Notes under the pieces: model-generated | Told to the model about the DNA's origin: nothing | Databases searched by the model: none | What the model saw: the letters and a program-made list of their open reading frames with translations, nothing else | NCBI GenBank assembly: GCA_019722365.1 | Contig: JADFUC010000595.1 | Span: 124,001-188,000, forward strand | Source: Lithospermum erythrorhizon | Lineage: Eukaryota; Streptophyta; Magnoliopsida; Boraginales; Boraginaceae | Direction: 5' to 3' | DNA length: 64,000 bases | Translations under genes and position numbers: made by a program | Shown: piece after piece, positions 1 through 10,744 of the stretch | Position numbering within the stretch: the stretch's first letter is position 1 | How the letters are laid out: every line of letters begins with the position of its first letter

Positions 1-1320
1 TTCATATAGTAAACATAAAGAAATGAATATGTTTATTTCATGAAGGATTGACAACAAGTTCACCACGATTGACTGCAATTCACCACGATAATCGGTAATA
101 TTCTATTGTACTTATGGTTTTCATAATATAACACATGCGTGTTAAATGGCTGCTAAGACTTATGAAGAAATTTTGCCATTATTTTTAGGGCTTCCCTCCA
201 CTCATTGATAGTTACACTTTTACTTTCTCATTTTATCCCTTACTTTATTTTATGGAGATAATTATAAATTGATAAAATTAACTAATTAAGGGTATGAGTA
301 TAATTTTATTGCAAAAATGGAGTATGGTTATAAATGAATGGAGTAAGAAAAAAAATCAGAGACTTCTTTAACGAATAGGAAATCTATTATGTCATATACT
401 TTTATGAAATGTATAATAAACTTACCCGGTAAGGTATTACGAATAGTATTAGAGACACTATGAAATAGAATTATGAACAATAGCCTTCAATTGCTACCAT
501 TGTGAAATCAAGGAGACTCGAGAAACATGGTTTGTTCGTGGACCGTTGTCCAACATTTTTTTACTCAATCGAAATATTTCATTAGCATAACAAAGATGCT
601 TTTAAGCTGTTTTAAAAAATATTGTTATATGATGCGTTAAGATTGAAATCAACCGGGAAATGAGGTATTGCGAGCCATTCCGCCTTCGCTGAAACACCTC
701 TCTATGATCTCAGTGGGACCGGTCCTAATAATATTTTGAAATTGTCTGAGAAAATATAGAATGAGGCCCTTAATATATTTTTAAAATTATTGTAACCATA
801 TTTTGTAGAAGAAGAAATTGAAATTAAAATTACAAACCAGATTTCTACATTTGTTCTTTGATGAAAAAGCGTAATAACAATATTATTATCAATATTTTTT
901 ATCTTAGAACATAAAAATAAAGCTTTTGGAGCTTGAATAACCACATTATTTACCAATATAATAATTTTATTAGATATATTTGAGGAAAATTTGTGTGTTC
1001 CGCCACTTTCAATGATTGTGTATTTCTTTATAAAAGTGGCAACTTTTCTCTTTTATTTACACACCAACCACCTTAAAAAAATCTAACTTAATCATCGGTT
1101 GAGGAGGACCGCTGATTATGGATTCACAGATAATATCCACTGTAAGGTACAAATAAAATCTGATTAAATTACTTTTTTTATAATCTCGTGGGATTCTAAA
1201 ATTCGGATCTATAATATATTTGATATTATCCGGAAAACCCAGTTTATGACGCTGAATTTGGAGAAAGCCTATGTAAATTTTTGTTAAGTTGAAAGTTTAA
1301 GTAAGTTTTAGTTTAAGTTT
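1..1320. other. AT-rich intergenic DNA, nothing recognised
   Basis: No open frame of convincing length or composition and no recognisable domain on either strand. The short open frame on the minus strand at 702-956 has AT-driven composition and no family signature. Confidence 0.5.
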
Positions 1321-1339
1321 AGTTTGTTTTAAATTTTCG

Positions 1340-1530
1340 GGTAGAAGTAGACATGGCTACCGAGACGGGCCTTGACCCCATCGATTCTGACCGGTTGACC
1401 ATTGGGCCGAGAATGGCCCGGCCGCTGTAAGTGGGCGGGCGGAGCAGTTGAGCCCGGGCCGGTTCGAGCCCACACCCCGATATTAGGTGGGTCGGCCGGG
1501 CCTGGTTAGAATCCCAGACCGTTCGCTAAC
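1340..1530. mobile_element. GC-rich hAT-like repeat fragment
   Basis: A roughly 190-bp island of very high GC stands out in AT-rich surroundings. It is built from repeated GGGCC, GGCCGGG and CCGGCC words. This word use is typical of non-autonomous hAT elements in plants, whose ends read like chains of GGGCC. I do not see both terminal inverted repeats or an 8-bp target duplication, so the class is inferred from composition only. Confidence 0.4.
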
Positions 1531-1690
1531 GTGGTACCGTTTATACTTGATGCATGGCGTTCATGACAAAGCCAAATAATTAGCATTGAACATCTGGTGC
1601 AGCTTATATTAAATGGTACCGCGTTAACAACAATATTGCCCATTCTTGGTGTGCTGATGAGTACCTTTTAAAATTGCGGTACCAATGCCA
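1531..1690. repeat. GGTACC-centred motif cluster, patch 1
   Basis: Three GGTACC hexamers (1533, 1615, 1679) sit in similar contexts: preceded by AACGT or an A-rich run and followed by GTTTA, GCGTTAA or related bases. Further patches of the same motif lie at 3.27-3.35 kb and 5.85-6.03 kb. The motif arms (TAAACG and CGTTTA) are complementary around the GGTACC core. The patch looks like a decayed short-unit repeat; its origin is unknown. Confidence 0.5.
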
Positions 1691-2650
1691 AAATCGGCTT
1701 GAAATACTGATAGTGTTGATTTAAAACAAATGATACCCACAATTCTAAAGTGTGAAAATCAAATCAATCAAACATATTAATATTGAGTAGAAAATAAGTA
1801 GGCGCATAACAAAAACTAAATTGTTAGAATACCCAAAACATGAATATAATCAATAAAAGCACATTATTCATGGAAACATGTTTGAGTGAATCCGCATTTG
1901 CTCTGTAGCTACGCCACCGACCTCTCTGGCTTGGCGTTCATGCGGCTGGCTGCTCCTGATCATAAACTCTCTTTGCGACCTTATCTTCCCCGTATCAACT
2001 TTGATGTCTGCCGTTATCTTTGACGGCTTTAACATGTTGGCGTTGTCGATTCAACATTGGCGCAGCTCTGTCCGGGTGATCCGAGGGGCGAGGAAGACCA
2101 CCTCCCGGTTTCATTCATTGCGTTAGTGTTGGCCCAGCGAAGTAGGGAGTGCCCGTCAGGGTAAGTAGTTATTGAACCTCACGCCTCGTCTTGACGTCAG
2201 CCCAAATGTTCAAACACACCTCCATTTAGACATACCGGGTCAGCGTAGAACTTCTTTTGGTATTGTCAATGATTGCCTTCCCATTTTAGATCCTTTTTAA
2301 AATCAACCCATCACATTCTCCAATAGAACCCACTTTGATATTAATAACTAACAAATGGGAGGTAATGCGTGCCATATTGAAGGGTTGACTTACTTACTGA
2401 AACATATGTTTAAGTATCAAGCGTGGCATATTAACCCATTCGCAAATTGATATGAACCCCATGTAACTTAGTTCGGATGCTTGATTAGTAGATGGCAAAA
2501 GAATCGACTTTCCAAACAAGTTTTGTATACCATTGAGTATTCTTATACACTATGCCTTAACTCTTAACTCTCACACAGGTGTTGTTAGCTCTTGGACAAA
2601 CTCTTGTAATGTGACCCGGCCCGATTAGTACACCATCCGCACTGCGGGTG
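1691..2650. other. Degenerate repetitive DNA, no gene recognised
   Basis: No long open frame. The minus strand keeps short runs that look like decayed coding sequence (mixed hydrophobic and charged residues, locally raised GC between 1.9 and 2.2 kb) and would continue the broken frames at 2,659-3,096. No family can be named with confidence. Confidence 0.35.
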
Positions 2651-2658
2651 TCATCCAG

Positions 2659-3096
2659 CTAAGCATACCCAGTGTTTTTATTAAATCGGTTTCCGTTATA
2701 ATACCCGTAACTCATCGATATTGTAGCGACAATCAAGCACTCCTTGACATTTATCATTATCGCCTTGGTCGAGCAGTTCATAAAACTTATACACAATGGC
2801 GGGATACCAGTACTAGTAAAAGTAGTAAATGTGCTAAGTTGGCATGATCTAAAGTGAATAAAAAGATTACCCATGACGACGCCTTGATTTCTCCTTCGTC
2901 AAGACACATCCCGCTTCCGTATCTTAGTACCTCCGCTCACTGCCTTGAACTTTCTCGGCGTTGCCGCGTCTACATCTTCTTCCCTCTTGTGTGGTGGTAG
3001 ATGTGGTGAGGCGGTGTAGTATTGACTAAATCTCCTCCTATTTCTTGTTTGCAATTCAACAATTTCCTTGTTTTTGGGAGCTCTTTTTGGTGCCAT
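2659..3096 (-). pseudogene. Broken ORF pair of unknown, probably transposon-derived, protein
   Basis: Two consecutive short frames run on the minus strand. The upstream one (2,899-3,096) starts with ATG and encodes a 65-residue, strongly basic peptide (MAPKRAPKNKE start). The downstream one (2,659-2,874) is 71 residues. Frame jumps between them suggest one decayed coding region. A Lys/Arg-rich start followed by broken hydrophobic segments is common in plant transposon-encoded proteins, but I cannot match it to a named domain. It abuts the GGTACC repeat patch at 3.27 kb, which supports a repetitive origin. Confidence 0.3.
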
Positions 3097-3229
3097 TTTA
3101 GCAAATTGATACTAATATAAGGTAATTAACTAATTGAAGAATGATTGCTAATTGAAGATTGAGTTTGAGAAATTTTGTTTTTGAAGTTGGAGTTGCAGGT
3201 AAATGTGTTTTCAATTGAATATTTGGAAC

Positions 3230-3425
3230 CCTAATTGACATTTCGGCGCTTAACGTGTGGGCCTGCCGTATAATGCGGTACCCGCGTTTAATCCACGCCA
3301 CTACGCCATTTTTCGGATTAAGCGTGGTACGTTGCTGGGTACCACGTTTAACCATCTTGGTAAAGTTCTGCCATTTTTAGGAATAAGCCGTTCCACAGTT
3401 TATACTCGTGTGGAGCCGAGGGATT
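3230..3425. repeat. GGTACC-centred motif cluster, patch 2
   Basis: GGTACC occurs at 3277 and 3338, with a near-match (GTGGTACG) at 3325, again flanked by GCGTTTA or ACGTTTA. The patch ends in GTGGAGCCGAG (about 3411), a string that recurs at about 6202 just after the third patch. The two blocks may therefore be copies of one longer repeat unit. Confidence 0.5.
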
Positions 3426-3489
3426 TTACATGAGTTTCAGCAATGAAAGTTATAAAAGTTACAAAACTACAATTCTAATCAAAATTAAT

Positions 3490-3826
3490 TCATCTTGGGA
3501 CTCTTCTTTGTCGGAGTCTTTCAACGTCTATAGTGTTACTTCTGTACGTCTTCTTCAATTTAACCTCGATTTCACTAAGATCATCGAACATATCTTTTCC
3601 TTCGTTCCATGATTGTGTCTTGTCTTGCATCCTATGCTTTCGGCACATAGATGCACACACATACTTCAATCGCCCGAGGCTTGTAGTTTTGAAACTCTTT
3701 GAGTGTGTATTGTAGTTTCGCCGTGCTAAATGTGAATTCCTTAGCTGAGCATAGGGATGAAAATATTTCTTTTGCCAACTTAAACAAGACCCGGAAACAA
3801 GGCTTTTCACTTGCTGCGCCCACCAT
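3490..3826 (-). pseudogene. Broken ORF, function not recognised
   Basis: Overlapping minus-strand frames of 106 and 64 residues share this interval. The 106-residue frame is Lys/Arg/Ser-rich with a C-terminal charged stretch. The composition is coding-like rather than low-complexity, and the two frames look like one sequence with an indel. No domain is recognised. Because it sits between GGTACC motif patches, a mobile-element origin is likely but not shown. Confidence 0.25.
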
Positions 3827-3899
3827 TTTAATATATCAAAAGGATTTTATCATTATATTTCAATTCAAAGTTAATAGTTAAGTATTGAGGTTGCTCATT

Positions 3900-5780
3900 A
3901 GGTGTTTTGTGGGCGTTGGATGTTCACCTAAAGCTTGTAGCATTCTAGGTGATCATGTTGACTTAAGTATTTTAACTCCCGTGCGGACGTTAAAACTTTT
4001 GTATACTACTTGAAGGTGTGTACTTACCTTGTCCATACCTTGATTGGTATTCTTGTACATGATATACATATCGTTTCAATTCCATCTTTCCATTTAGAAC
4101 ATCAAAACTCTTTAGTTACATATTAAAGGGTATTAGATTCATATCACGATTTCACATAGAAGTGTCTTTAATTTAGCGTTAGGATCAAAGATTATACCAA
4201 TTGCATATACACATGTAGTATAGGATGAAAATATTTTAAAAACTTATCTTCCATATTAGAATCATATCTCACAACAACATAATCATTTCTATGTTTAGTC
4301 ATATGAATGGAGAGAGAGTAACTTGACACACACATTCTAAAGAAGCAAGATGAATGTTGTGGCTCGGATTGAGTTGAAAAAATTATTATGTGAGTGGTCC
4401 ATAATACTCGCCTTTAATCGTATGCTTCTAAAAATCAGATTTCTTCCTTATTCATATATGCCTGAACTAGTAGATCGTAGAGTCGGGTTCCATCTAGTTC
4501 GGAATCCAAAATTAATTTCTTAAACTTCTTACCGGAAGCCTCAACCATTTTTTATATTCATGTCTTCTTACCCGCCATTAACTGCAACAAAATTAGGCTT
4601 TCACAATTGGTCAAATAAACTTCATCCCAAACATTTCATCTTTATGTGAGTGAAGGGCCATTGACATAAACATCTAACATGAAAAGTTAAAATCAGGGGT
4701 TAATAGGCCTCTCTTTAATTTTGTTAGAAGAAACATTAAAGATCTGCATTATCAAATGAAATTGGTAATCTATTCAAGCATTTGTAATCATTGGCACATC
4801 TTGAAGTACTGCTAGAAATTTGAATATTGTTGTATTTAGCAGTAGTCTAAAATATATAATTCTCCTTTGTAAGACTCAATCTTGATCAATCCAATAGCCA
4901 TACATTATATCAAATCGAAAGACACAGTATCACTTAGTCGAACCACGTTTATAAAGGCAAAATTCTTAAGACACCTACAAGCTCTCTTTTCATTTTAAAA
5001 TATTTACAAAGTATATGAGTTAAAGTAATGCAGGGGATCACGATATGGCTCGGGGATTAACGCGACATTTTGAATCAACGTTTAGTAAGCATTAATCCGT
5101 CCTTGTGATGATTAAAGAGAAAGCTACAGATTACAGAATTTCAGTTTCAAACATATAAGCCAAGATACTAAAAAAAGTTCTTCTTGGTTTGGATCATCGA
5201 TAGATTCATTGAGCATTTTGAACATTTTGCAGATTACGTTTGAGCATTATAAGCACTATTGTTTTTGGTTTATAATCATTAGACATAGACATACTAGCAT
5301 AGACATAATCATTGAACATGAACATACTAAGCTGCGCTTTGAACATAATCATTAGACATAGACATCACCGCTTAGCACTGAACATAATAATGGGTAGTTA
5401 GGCCATACGATTATCATCCTCTAAATTAACATAATCGTGAACATAGACATACTATGCCTTATACTTTGAACATTTTACCAAGATTCGTTTGATGCCATTA
5501 ATTTTGGACAACAAATATCACAATTTATATAAAAGTTGGTAGATAATACCGAACGAGAGATGGAGCGATGTAAGTTGTAGATTGTGGTGGAATAGACAAG
5601 CCCACGCATTGAGATAGAATCCTTAAATTTCAATATAATTAACTTTCAATATATAATATTTAAGATTGCTTGTTATTGCTTTGAGGTTAAGCTTACAAAT
5701 GATTGTGAATTGTGAGAAATAAAGGAATGTATTATCCGCTTTTTTATGAATTCTCTCCATGAGGCTTTATAAGCAATAAT
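3900..5780. other. AT-rich intergenic DNA, nothing recognised
   Basis: No coding frame. A short local repetition of GAACATA, GACATAGACATA and TAATCATT words occurs at about 5,220-5,470. It looks like slippage-derived simple repetition rather than a defined element. Confidence 0.45.
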
Positions 5781-6235
5781 GGCATTAACGTTTAAATTAA
5801 TGACTGGCGTTTGAATGCAATAACCGTTATGCCGTTAATTTTCTAAACGTGGTACATTATTAAGCAGGAGGTACCGTTTATTCTTACGTTATATAGCGTT
5901 GGTAAGCATTGGGCACCGTTGATGGAGCGGTACCCGTTTATTCGTCTGGTAATCGTTATTACGTTATAGGCGTTTACCAAAAGCCCATGGATTGGTTTAG
6001 CAAGCGTGGTACCGTTTAAAACTAACGGTACCGCGTTCATCGAAAATGAATTGAAGCGTCGCGTTAAAGGCGCTAAAAAGTGAGCGCTTCGAAACAGGGA
6101 GGCGGTAACCGCGGGCGTTAGATTAGTCCTGTTAAAGTGACCTTTCTTCCACGAGCAAAATTGACAAGGACCCCTTAGAGATGTCGTGGTGACAAAAAGT
6201 TGTGGAGCCGAGATTTGAGGTGAAACTTACGGAAG
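5780..6235. repeat. GGTACC-centred motif cluster, patch 3
   Basis: The densest patch: GGTACC at 5870, 5929, 6008 and 6027, plus GGTACA at 5851, each next to GTTTA, CCGTTTA or AACG. Intervening bases are rich in CGTTA and GCGTT words. The block ends near GTGGAGCCGAG (about 6202), as does patch 2. Confidence 0.5.
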
Positions 6236-6249
6236 AGTACTACTCGGGA

Positions 6250-7290
6250 CTAGCGAACAAGTCAAAGAAATTAGGATGCGTCTGGGATCACTAGATGCCC
6301 ATATTAACAACGTTAATAGTTTAATCTCATTTAAATAATAAATTAAATATTATTATTAAACATCTTTTTATGTACGAAGTAATTTTTGGGCTCAAATTCA
6401 AATACTTACTTCATATCGCAAATTTAGCAAGCTAACAAACAAAAGGTTCTACTGGAAAATCATGAATTTTTATGTTTTCGTAATTGATTATTGGTCGAGA
6501 CTCTTCTCTTGCCCATCCTAATAAAAAGCCTTTTCTAAGGCGACATCTTTTCTGTATAGGCCTGAAAATATTATTGCTCAAAATGAAGGAAAAAATATTA
6601 TATTCCAAAGAGATTACAATCACAACAAATGTCTATTACAATAAACTTGATAATACTTTAAACTACACAACAAGCAAATAACAAGTCTTGAATTTCCAAT
6701 GTGTTTTAAAGCTCTAATACTGTAACTTTCTGATATAGATGACGTTATATTGATGGATATGTAGTAAAGACATTATAATGAGCCCCACGTCTTGGGTGCT
6801 TGGGTGCTGATTTTTAATAAAAACGTCTTCTGGAGATTATGGTCGTTGGATTAAAGTGATTATGTGTCCCAGCACCGTTAGAAAAAAAATAGAGGGCAAA
6901 TGGTATTTAATTGATTTAAAACACATAAAAAACAAGGTAAGCATGGTGCTTACAAAATTTACGATGTTTATATTAATAAGGTGTTGTAAATATCATGTGT
7001 AACAAAGAATTTAAATTAATATCGCATATTAAAATGTGATCTTTGTCCTTTTCCGCAACAATATATGGACAGGTTGACACACTATCACGAAGCTTATTAC
7101 TTTAAGCTTACCGAACAAGACTTCGAAATGATTTGTGCTACAAATAGAGAGTTTTGGATGATCTTTCACAACTTAAAAAATCTATAATTTCACCATTTCC
7201 TTTTTTATTCTCTTGAATTCTCAAACGAAGAATATCTTCACTCCATTATAACAAAAATTATAAATAAAGAAAAATCGGTTTGTGTGCATC
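6250..7290. other. AT-rich intergenic DNA, nothing recognised
   Basis: Short opposed open frames at 6.43-6.68 kb overlap on both strands and have no domain. Nothing else is visible. Confidence 0.45.
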
Positions 7291-7293
7291 AAA

Positions 7294-7361
7294 GATCGCG
7301 TGGCCTAATGGATAAGGCGCTCGCCTCCAGGCGATTACCGAGTCCATCGGCCAGTCAGCGC
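7294..7361 (+). tRNA. Degenerate tRNA-Arg-like sequence (probable pseudogene)
   Basis: The 5' half is tRNA-like: an acceptor-like GATCGCG, then the D-arm string GGCCTAATGGATAAGGC seen in plant tRNA-Arg genes, then an anticodon-stem region CTCGC followed by CTCCAGG. The expected Arg loop for a CCG anticodon would be CTCCGGA, so this loop is altered. The T-arm GGTTCGA box is missing; only a GAGTCC remnant remains. The 3' acceptor strand does not pair cleanly with the 5' strand. This is a tRNA relic, probably not functional. Confidence 0.5.
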
Positions 7362-7399
7362 TTGTGTTGTAATATATATTTATTATGTGAGATTAGAGT

Positions 7400-8110
7400 A
7401 TCTTTTTTCTAGCGATAAATGTTTTTATATAAATCATTTGACAGTCACACTACTAGTCGAGAGTAAAAGTCTTATTAGAAGAAAAAAAAACATATCATAG
7501 GATTAATAAAATAAAATATAAAATGTCTTATAAATGTAACATACAATCATAGCCATAATCTGCCCAAGTGCCACCCTTTGCCAGACCAAAACGCCATGTA
7601 ATTATTTGACCTCGAGAAGTTTTAAACTGTTGTATTGTTGCAAGCACAACACCTTCATCATACATGCAACAATTCTGCCCAAGTGCCACCATAGATATTA
7701 GTGAATTACCATCATAAAATTACAAATGGCCAACATTACACACATCAGTGGTTAAAAATGAAAACCACTTCAACACCTAGTTCACCAAAATGGACTTTCT
7801 GCAAGTCTTTTGATGAAATAAATACAGTATATAGTGAAAAACAAAGAGGAAGGGGCTGATAATAATAGTAATAATAAGCATTTTATATTTTAACAACTAC
7901 AAGGTGTATTATAAAACATCTAATGATTAAATTGGTATAATATAATAAGTGACATTGATTCTATAACTTTTAGTCAATGATACATGATGAGGTAAAATTT
8001 TCAGAAAACTTCATCAAATTGATTTTAGGAGGTTTCTGAGGCGTGTACACTTGGTGATTGAGTATAACTTCTACAAGACACCAAAGAGGAGCCATCAGAC
8101 AATATATCAA
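7400..8110. other. Region downstream of the reductase pseudogene
   Basis: AT-rich non-coding DNA 3' of the minus-strand reductase copy. It contains a direct repeat of TCTGCCCAAGTGCCACC (7559 and 7673). No gene recognised. Confidence 0.5.
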
Positions 8111-8749
8111 GTCACAACTTGCTTTTAGGAACTCCAACTAGTGCGGCTCTTGCCTTCCTCTCTACTTCTCGTGACAGCTGCTTCACTGAATCTTTCGACA
8201 TATGGCGTGGTCGACTTAACCAGAGTCCTCCATCGACAACAAGTGTCGTCCCATTGACATACTTACCTGCACATTGTCACTAAATGCAGTCAGAACCTCT
8301 CAAGCGACAATTGATATCAATCAATTGTAAGGCTCGCCTACATGTGCATTCTCACTGCGGACACACACACATCGCCAAAGCATTTACCAAGAGAAGTCTC
8401 AGAAGGCATCCAAAACATTATTCAGACAACAGAAAATGTGCACATCTGATAGTTATTCCATAACCGAGTGACCATCTAATATACTTGAGTATGTAGTGAA
8501 ATTCAAGACGATTTGTATCTCTTGTAAACTTCTTAGCAGGCCATGAAATGTTGGACAAAGGTATGAGAGGCTTGTGCCTTAGGTTGTAAAAGAACGTATT
8601 AAAATAGGGAGTCCCACCATAAAAAAATTGATTTTCAAGACACTTGGCAATCTTCTTAAGATGGAGGTAGTATTAAAATTAGGACACAGTGAATTGGATG
8701 GTAAAGTAGACATAAAAAAGGCCAGTAGTTGAGAGTAAAAGACTTTTAA

Positions 8750-8818
8750 TACTCCTTCCCAAAAGATAGTCAAGTTTTGGCTTTTGATTAAATGTGCTTT
8801 TTAGAGAAGGAGGGAGTA
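8750..8818. mobile_element. Short decayed Stowaway-like MITE
   Basis: About 69 bp bounded by TACTCCTTCCC on the left and GGAGGGAGTA on the right, the inverted CTCCCTCC ends and TA flanks typical of Stowaway (Tc1/mariner-type) MITEs. It lies inside intron 4 of the reductase pseudogene. Imperfect ends indicate age. Confidence 0.55.
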
Positions 8819-9850
8819 TCGTATATCAGTTCACCAAAACACTGTTGCAAGCCAAAATGGACACATTCGCACCATTTACATGCTTATGATTTGATTTAAT
8901 TATTACCATGGAGAGAGAACCCAAGAAATATCCAGTGAACAAGTTCCTTCAAGTTTATCTGAGGGAAGAGGTAAGGTCGTTGCATTTCTCAAAACAGGAG
9001 GTATATTATACCTTTTAGTATATTTAAATGCGGCTGATGTGTTCATCATCAAATCATTTGAAGAGAGAGGAAATATAGAGGATATGGAACAGATACAAAC
9101 CAGCTTCTGATGCCAGGTAAAGAGCTGCCATGGCAATATCCCACTTTGTAGAGGGGCATATAATCCCTGGATTTGCTGTTCATCTCATCAGGTACAAGTT
9201 TACGCATTCCTGTGGTATCACCTATTGGTCCTGGTGCAATTCCATTTACTCTGATATCATAGTCGGTGCCCGACTCCAGTGCCAAATTTCTTGTAAGGGC
9301 ATCGACAGCTGCCTAAAGTGCAGACAATTTGAGGTCAATTTTCAGAATTGCTAAAGATGTTACAACGAAAAGCCATTAACATAACGAACCTTTGCAGCAG
9401 AAACATGGATTTGATACCAGGAGGCTGTGTAGTGCAAGGTAGCACTGATGTTCAGTATCATTCCTCCACTGGATGAGTTCCTTCCCTGCCCTCCTTTCTT
9501 AAGATACTCGAGGGCTTCATGGCACATTGTGAATGTACCAACAGAATCTATATCCATCACTGCAAAGATGAACGGATATGCATTTAGGCAAAAGGCTGTC
9601 ATGATTCCCAAGGTCAATCTTCCTTGGAAGATACAGTTTAAATTTGACTTGAGTGCATTTGTACCGAATTGGAAGCAAAAAGGAAAGAAAATCAAATAAA
9701 AGCAGAGGGGAGATGTAAATAATTCGATACAAGAAAATTGCCAGCTGCAGCATTGACAAGGATATCAAGCTTCCCAAAATGCTTGATAGTTGATTCAACA
9801 ACTCTCCTTGCATCCTCCTGTTTACGGACATCGCCCTCAAAGCCAACTGC

Positions 9851-10560
9851 CTGAAGGTGAAAAGTTGATCCTAATTCCTAGTTAGTTACAAACTTATGGA
9901 GTACAATCCCGCAACAAAAAATCACCCCAAACAAATGCAAGCTAATAAAATGGAAAAGCATAAATCAAACTGCCCAAAAGACAGCAATTCAATAAAGGCA
10001 ATATTACTAAAGATAACATAATCATACGGAGTAACTTATATGATCAATTATTGATTGAAGGCAAACATTTAAATAGAGTACTCACTCCAACCCCAAGTGA
10101 TTGTCACGTTTATTTCAATCCTAGTATCACATCTCAAACAAGCAGACTGAATCATGTACTAGCTATTACAATCAGCATAATAACACAGGCATCAAATCCC
10201 CAATTATTCCAAATTTTTATTATGGCACTCAATCACACTATGTTATTTTGGATAATATTTTTCATTGACGCGGTTCTTGATTGGTGCCTCAACTATCCTT
10301 TCTTTTTTCTGAATACAGTAAAATGATTATTTTATCCTAGGGAGACTCATGTTAATAATTAGTAGTAAAAGCTTCTCCAATGATTAAATTGGCAATTCAC
10401 TCTTGTGTATAAAAAATGAAGAAAGTTGGTATATTACAAAAATACCACCTTCCAAAATCAATGACTTTGATTAATATTTCAACATTGAGATTAAAAAGAG
10501 ATATAATTGTAATAATAATAAGGTGAAAGGGTCGAAATCCGTAAAATCAACAATCTTGTC
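9851..10560 (-). other. Intron 1 of the reductase pseudogene
   Basis: The acceptor is clear (AG at 9,851-9,852, before exon 2). The donor side is not identifiable because the 3' end of exon 1 is damaged. The interior is AT-rich; the plus-strand open frame at 10,051-10,326 has no domain and is not supported as a gene. Confidence 0.55.
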
Positions 10561-10744
10561 TGAATATCTGGAATTGATTTAGGGGTGGCGGCGTCGGCTA
10601 CGTTCGACGGCCCATGATGGCAATGGAGGCACCATGTTTGCTGAATTGTGTTGATATTTCAAATCCAATGCCTGATCCTCCTCCTGTTAGGAGTGCTACT
10701 TTCCCCTTCAATATGTCCTCTGTGCATACTGATGACTCCATTTC

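Larger units (their letters stand above)
8112..10741 (-). pseudogene. Peroxisomal 2,4-dienoyl-CoA reductase (SDRB-type), decayed copy
   Basis: Short-chain dehydrogenase/reductase gene. The family reduces 2,4-dienoyl-CoA with NADPH in peroxisomal beta-oxidation of unsaturated fatty acids. Legible exons: 1 (about 10,564-10,741; start MESSV, cofactor loop TGGGSGIGFEIS), 2 (9,731-9,850; DVRKQEDARR, LVNAAAGN), 3 (9,390-9,559; ISATLHYTASWYQIHVSAAK), 4 (9,101-9,312; DYDIRVNGIAPGPIG) and 5 (8,112-8,266; GLWLSRPRH, ending SKL, a PTS1 peroxisome signal). Splice phases agree at exons 3/4 and 4/5. Damage: codon 48 in exon 1 is TAG (10,598-10,600) after what looks like a 1-base loss. No GT donor is evident after exon 1. 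A short segment between exons 2 and 3 is missing or unreadable. Exon 4 lacks 11 bases near 9,150, shifting the frame. Family membership is sure; loss of function is inferred and assumes the bases are correct. Confidence 0.85.

Noticed and set aside
10051..10326. 91-residue plus-strand frame inside the reductase intron
   Set aside because: No domain, no splice context, and AT-driven composition.
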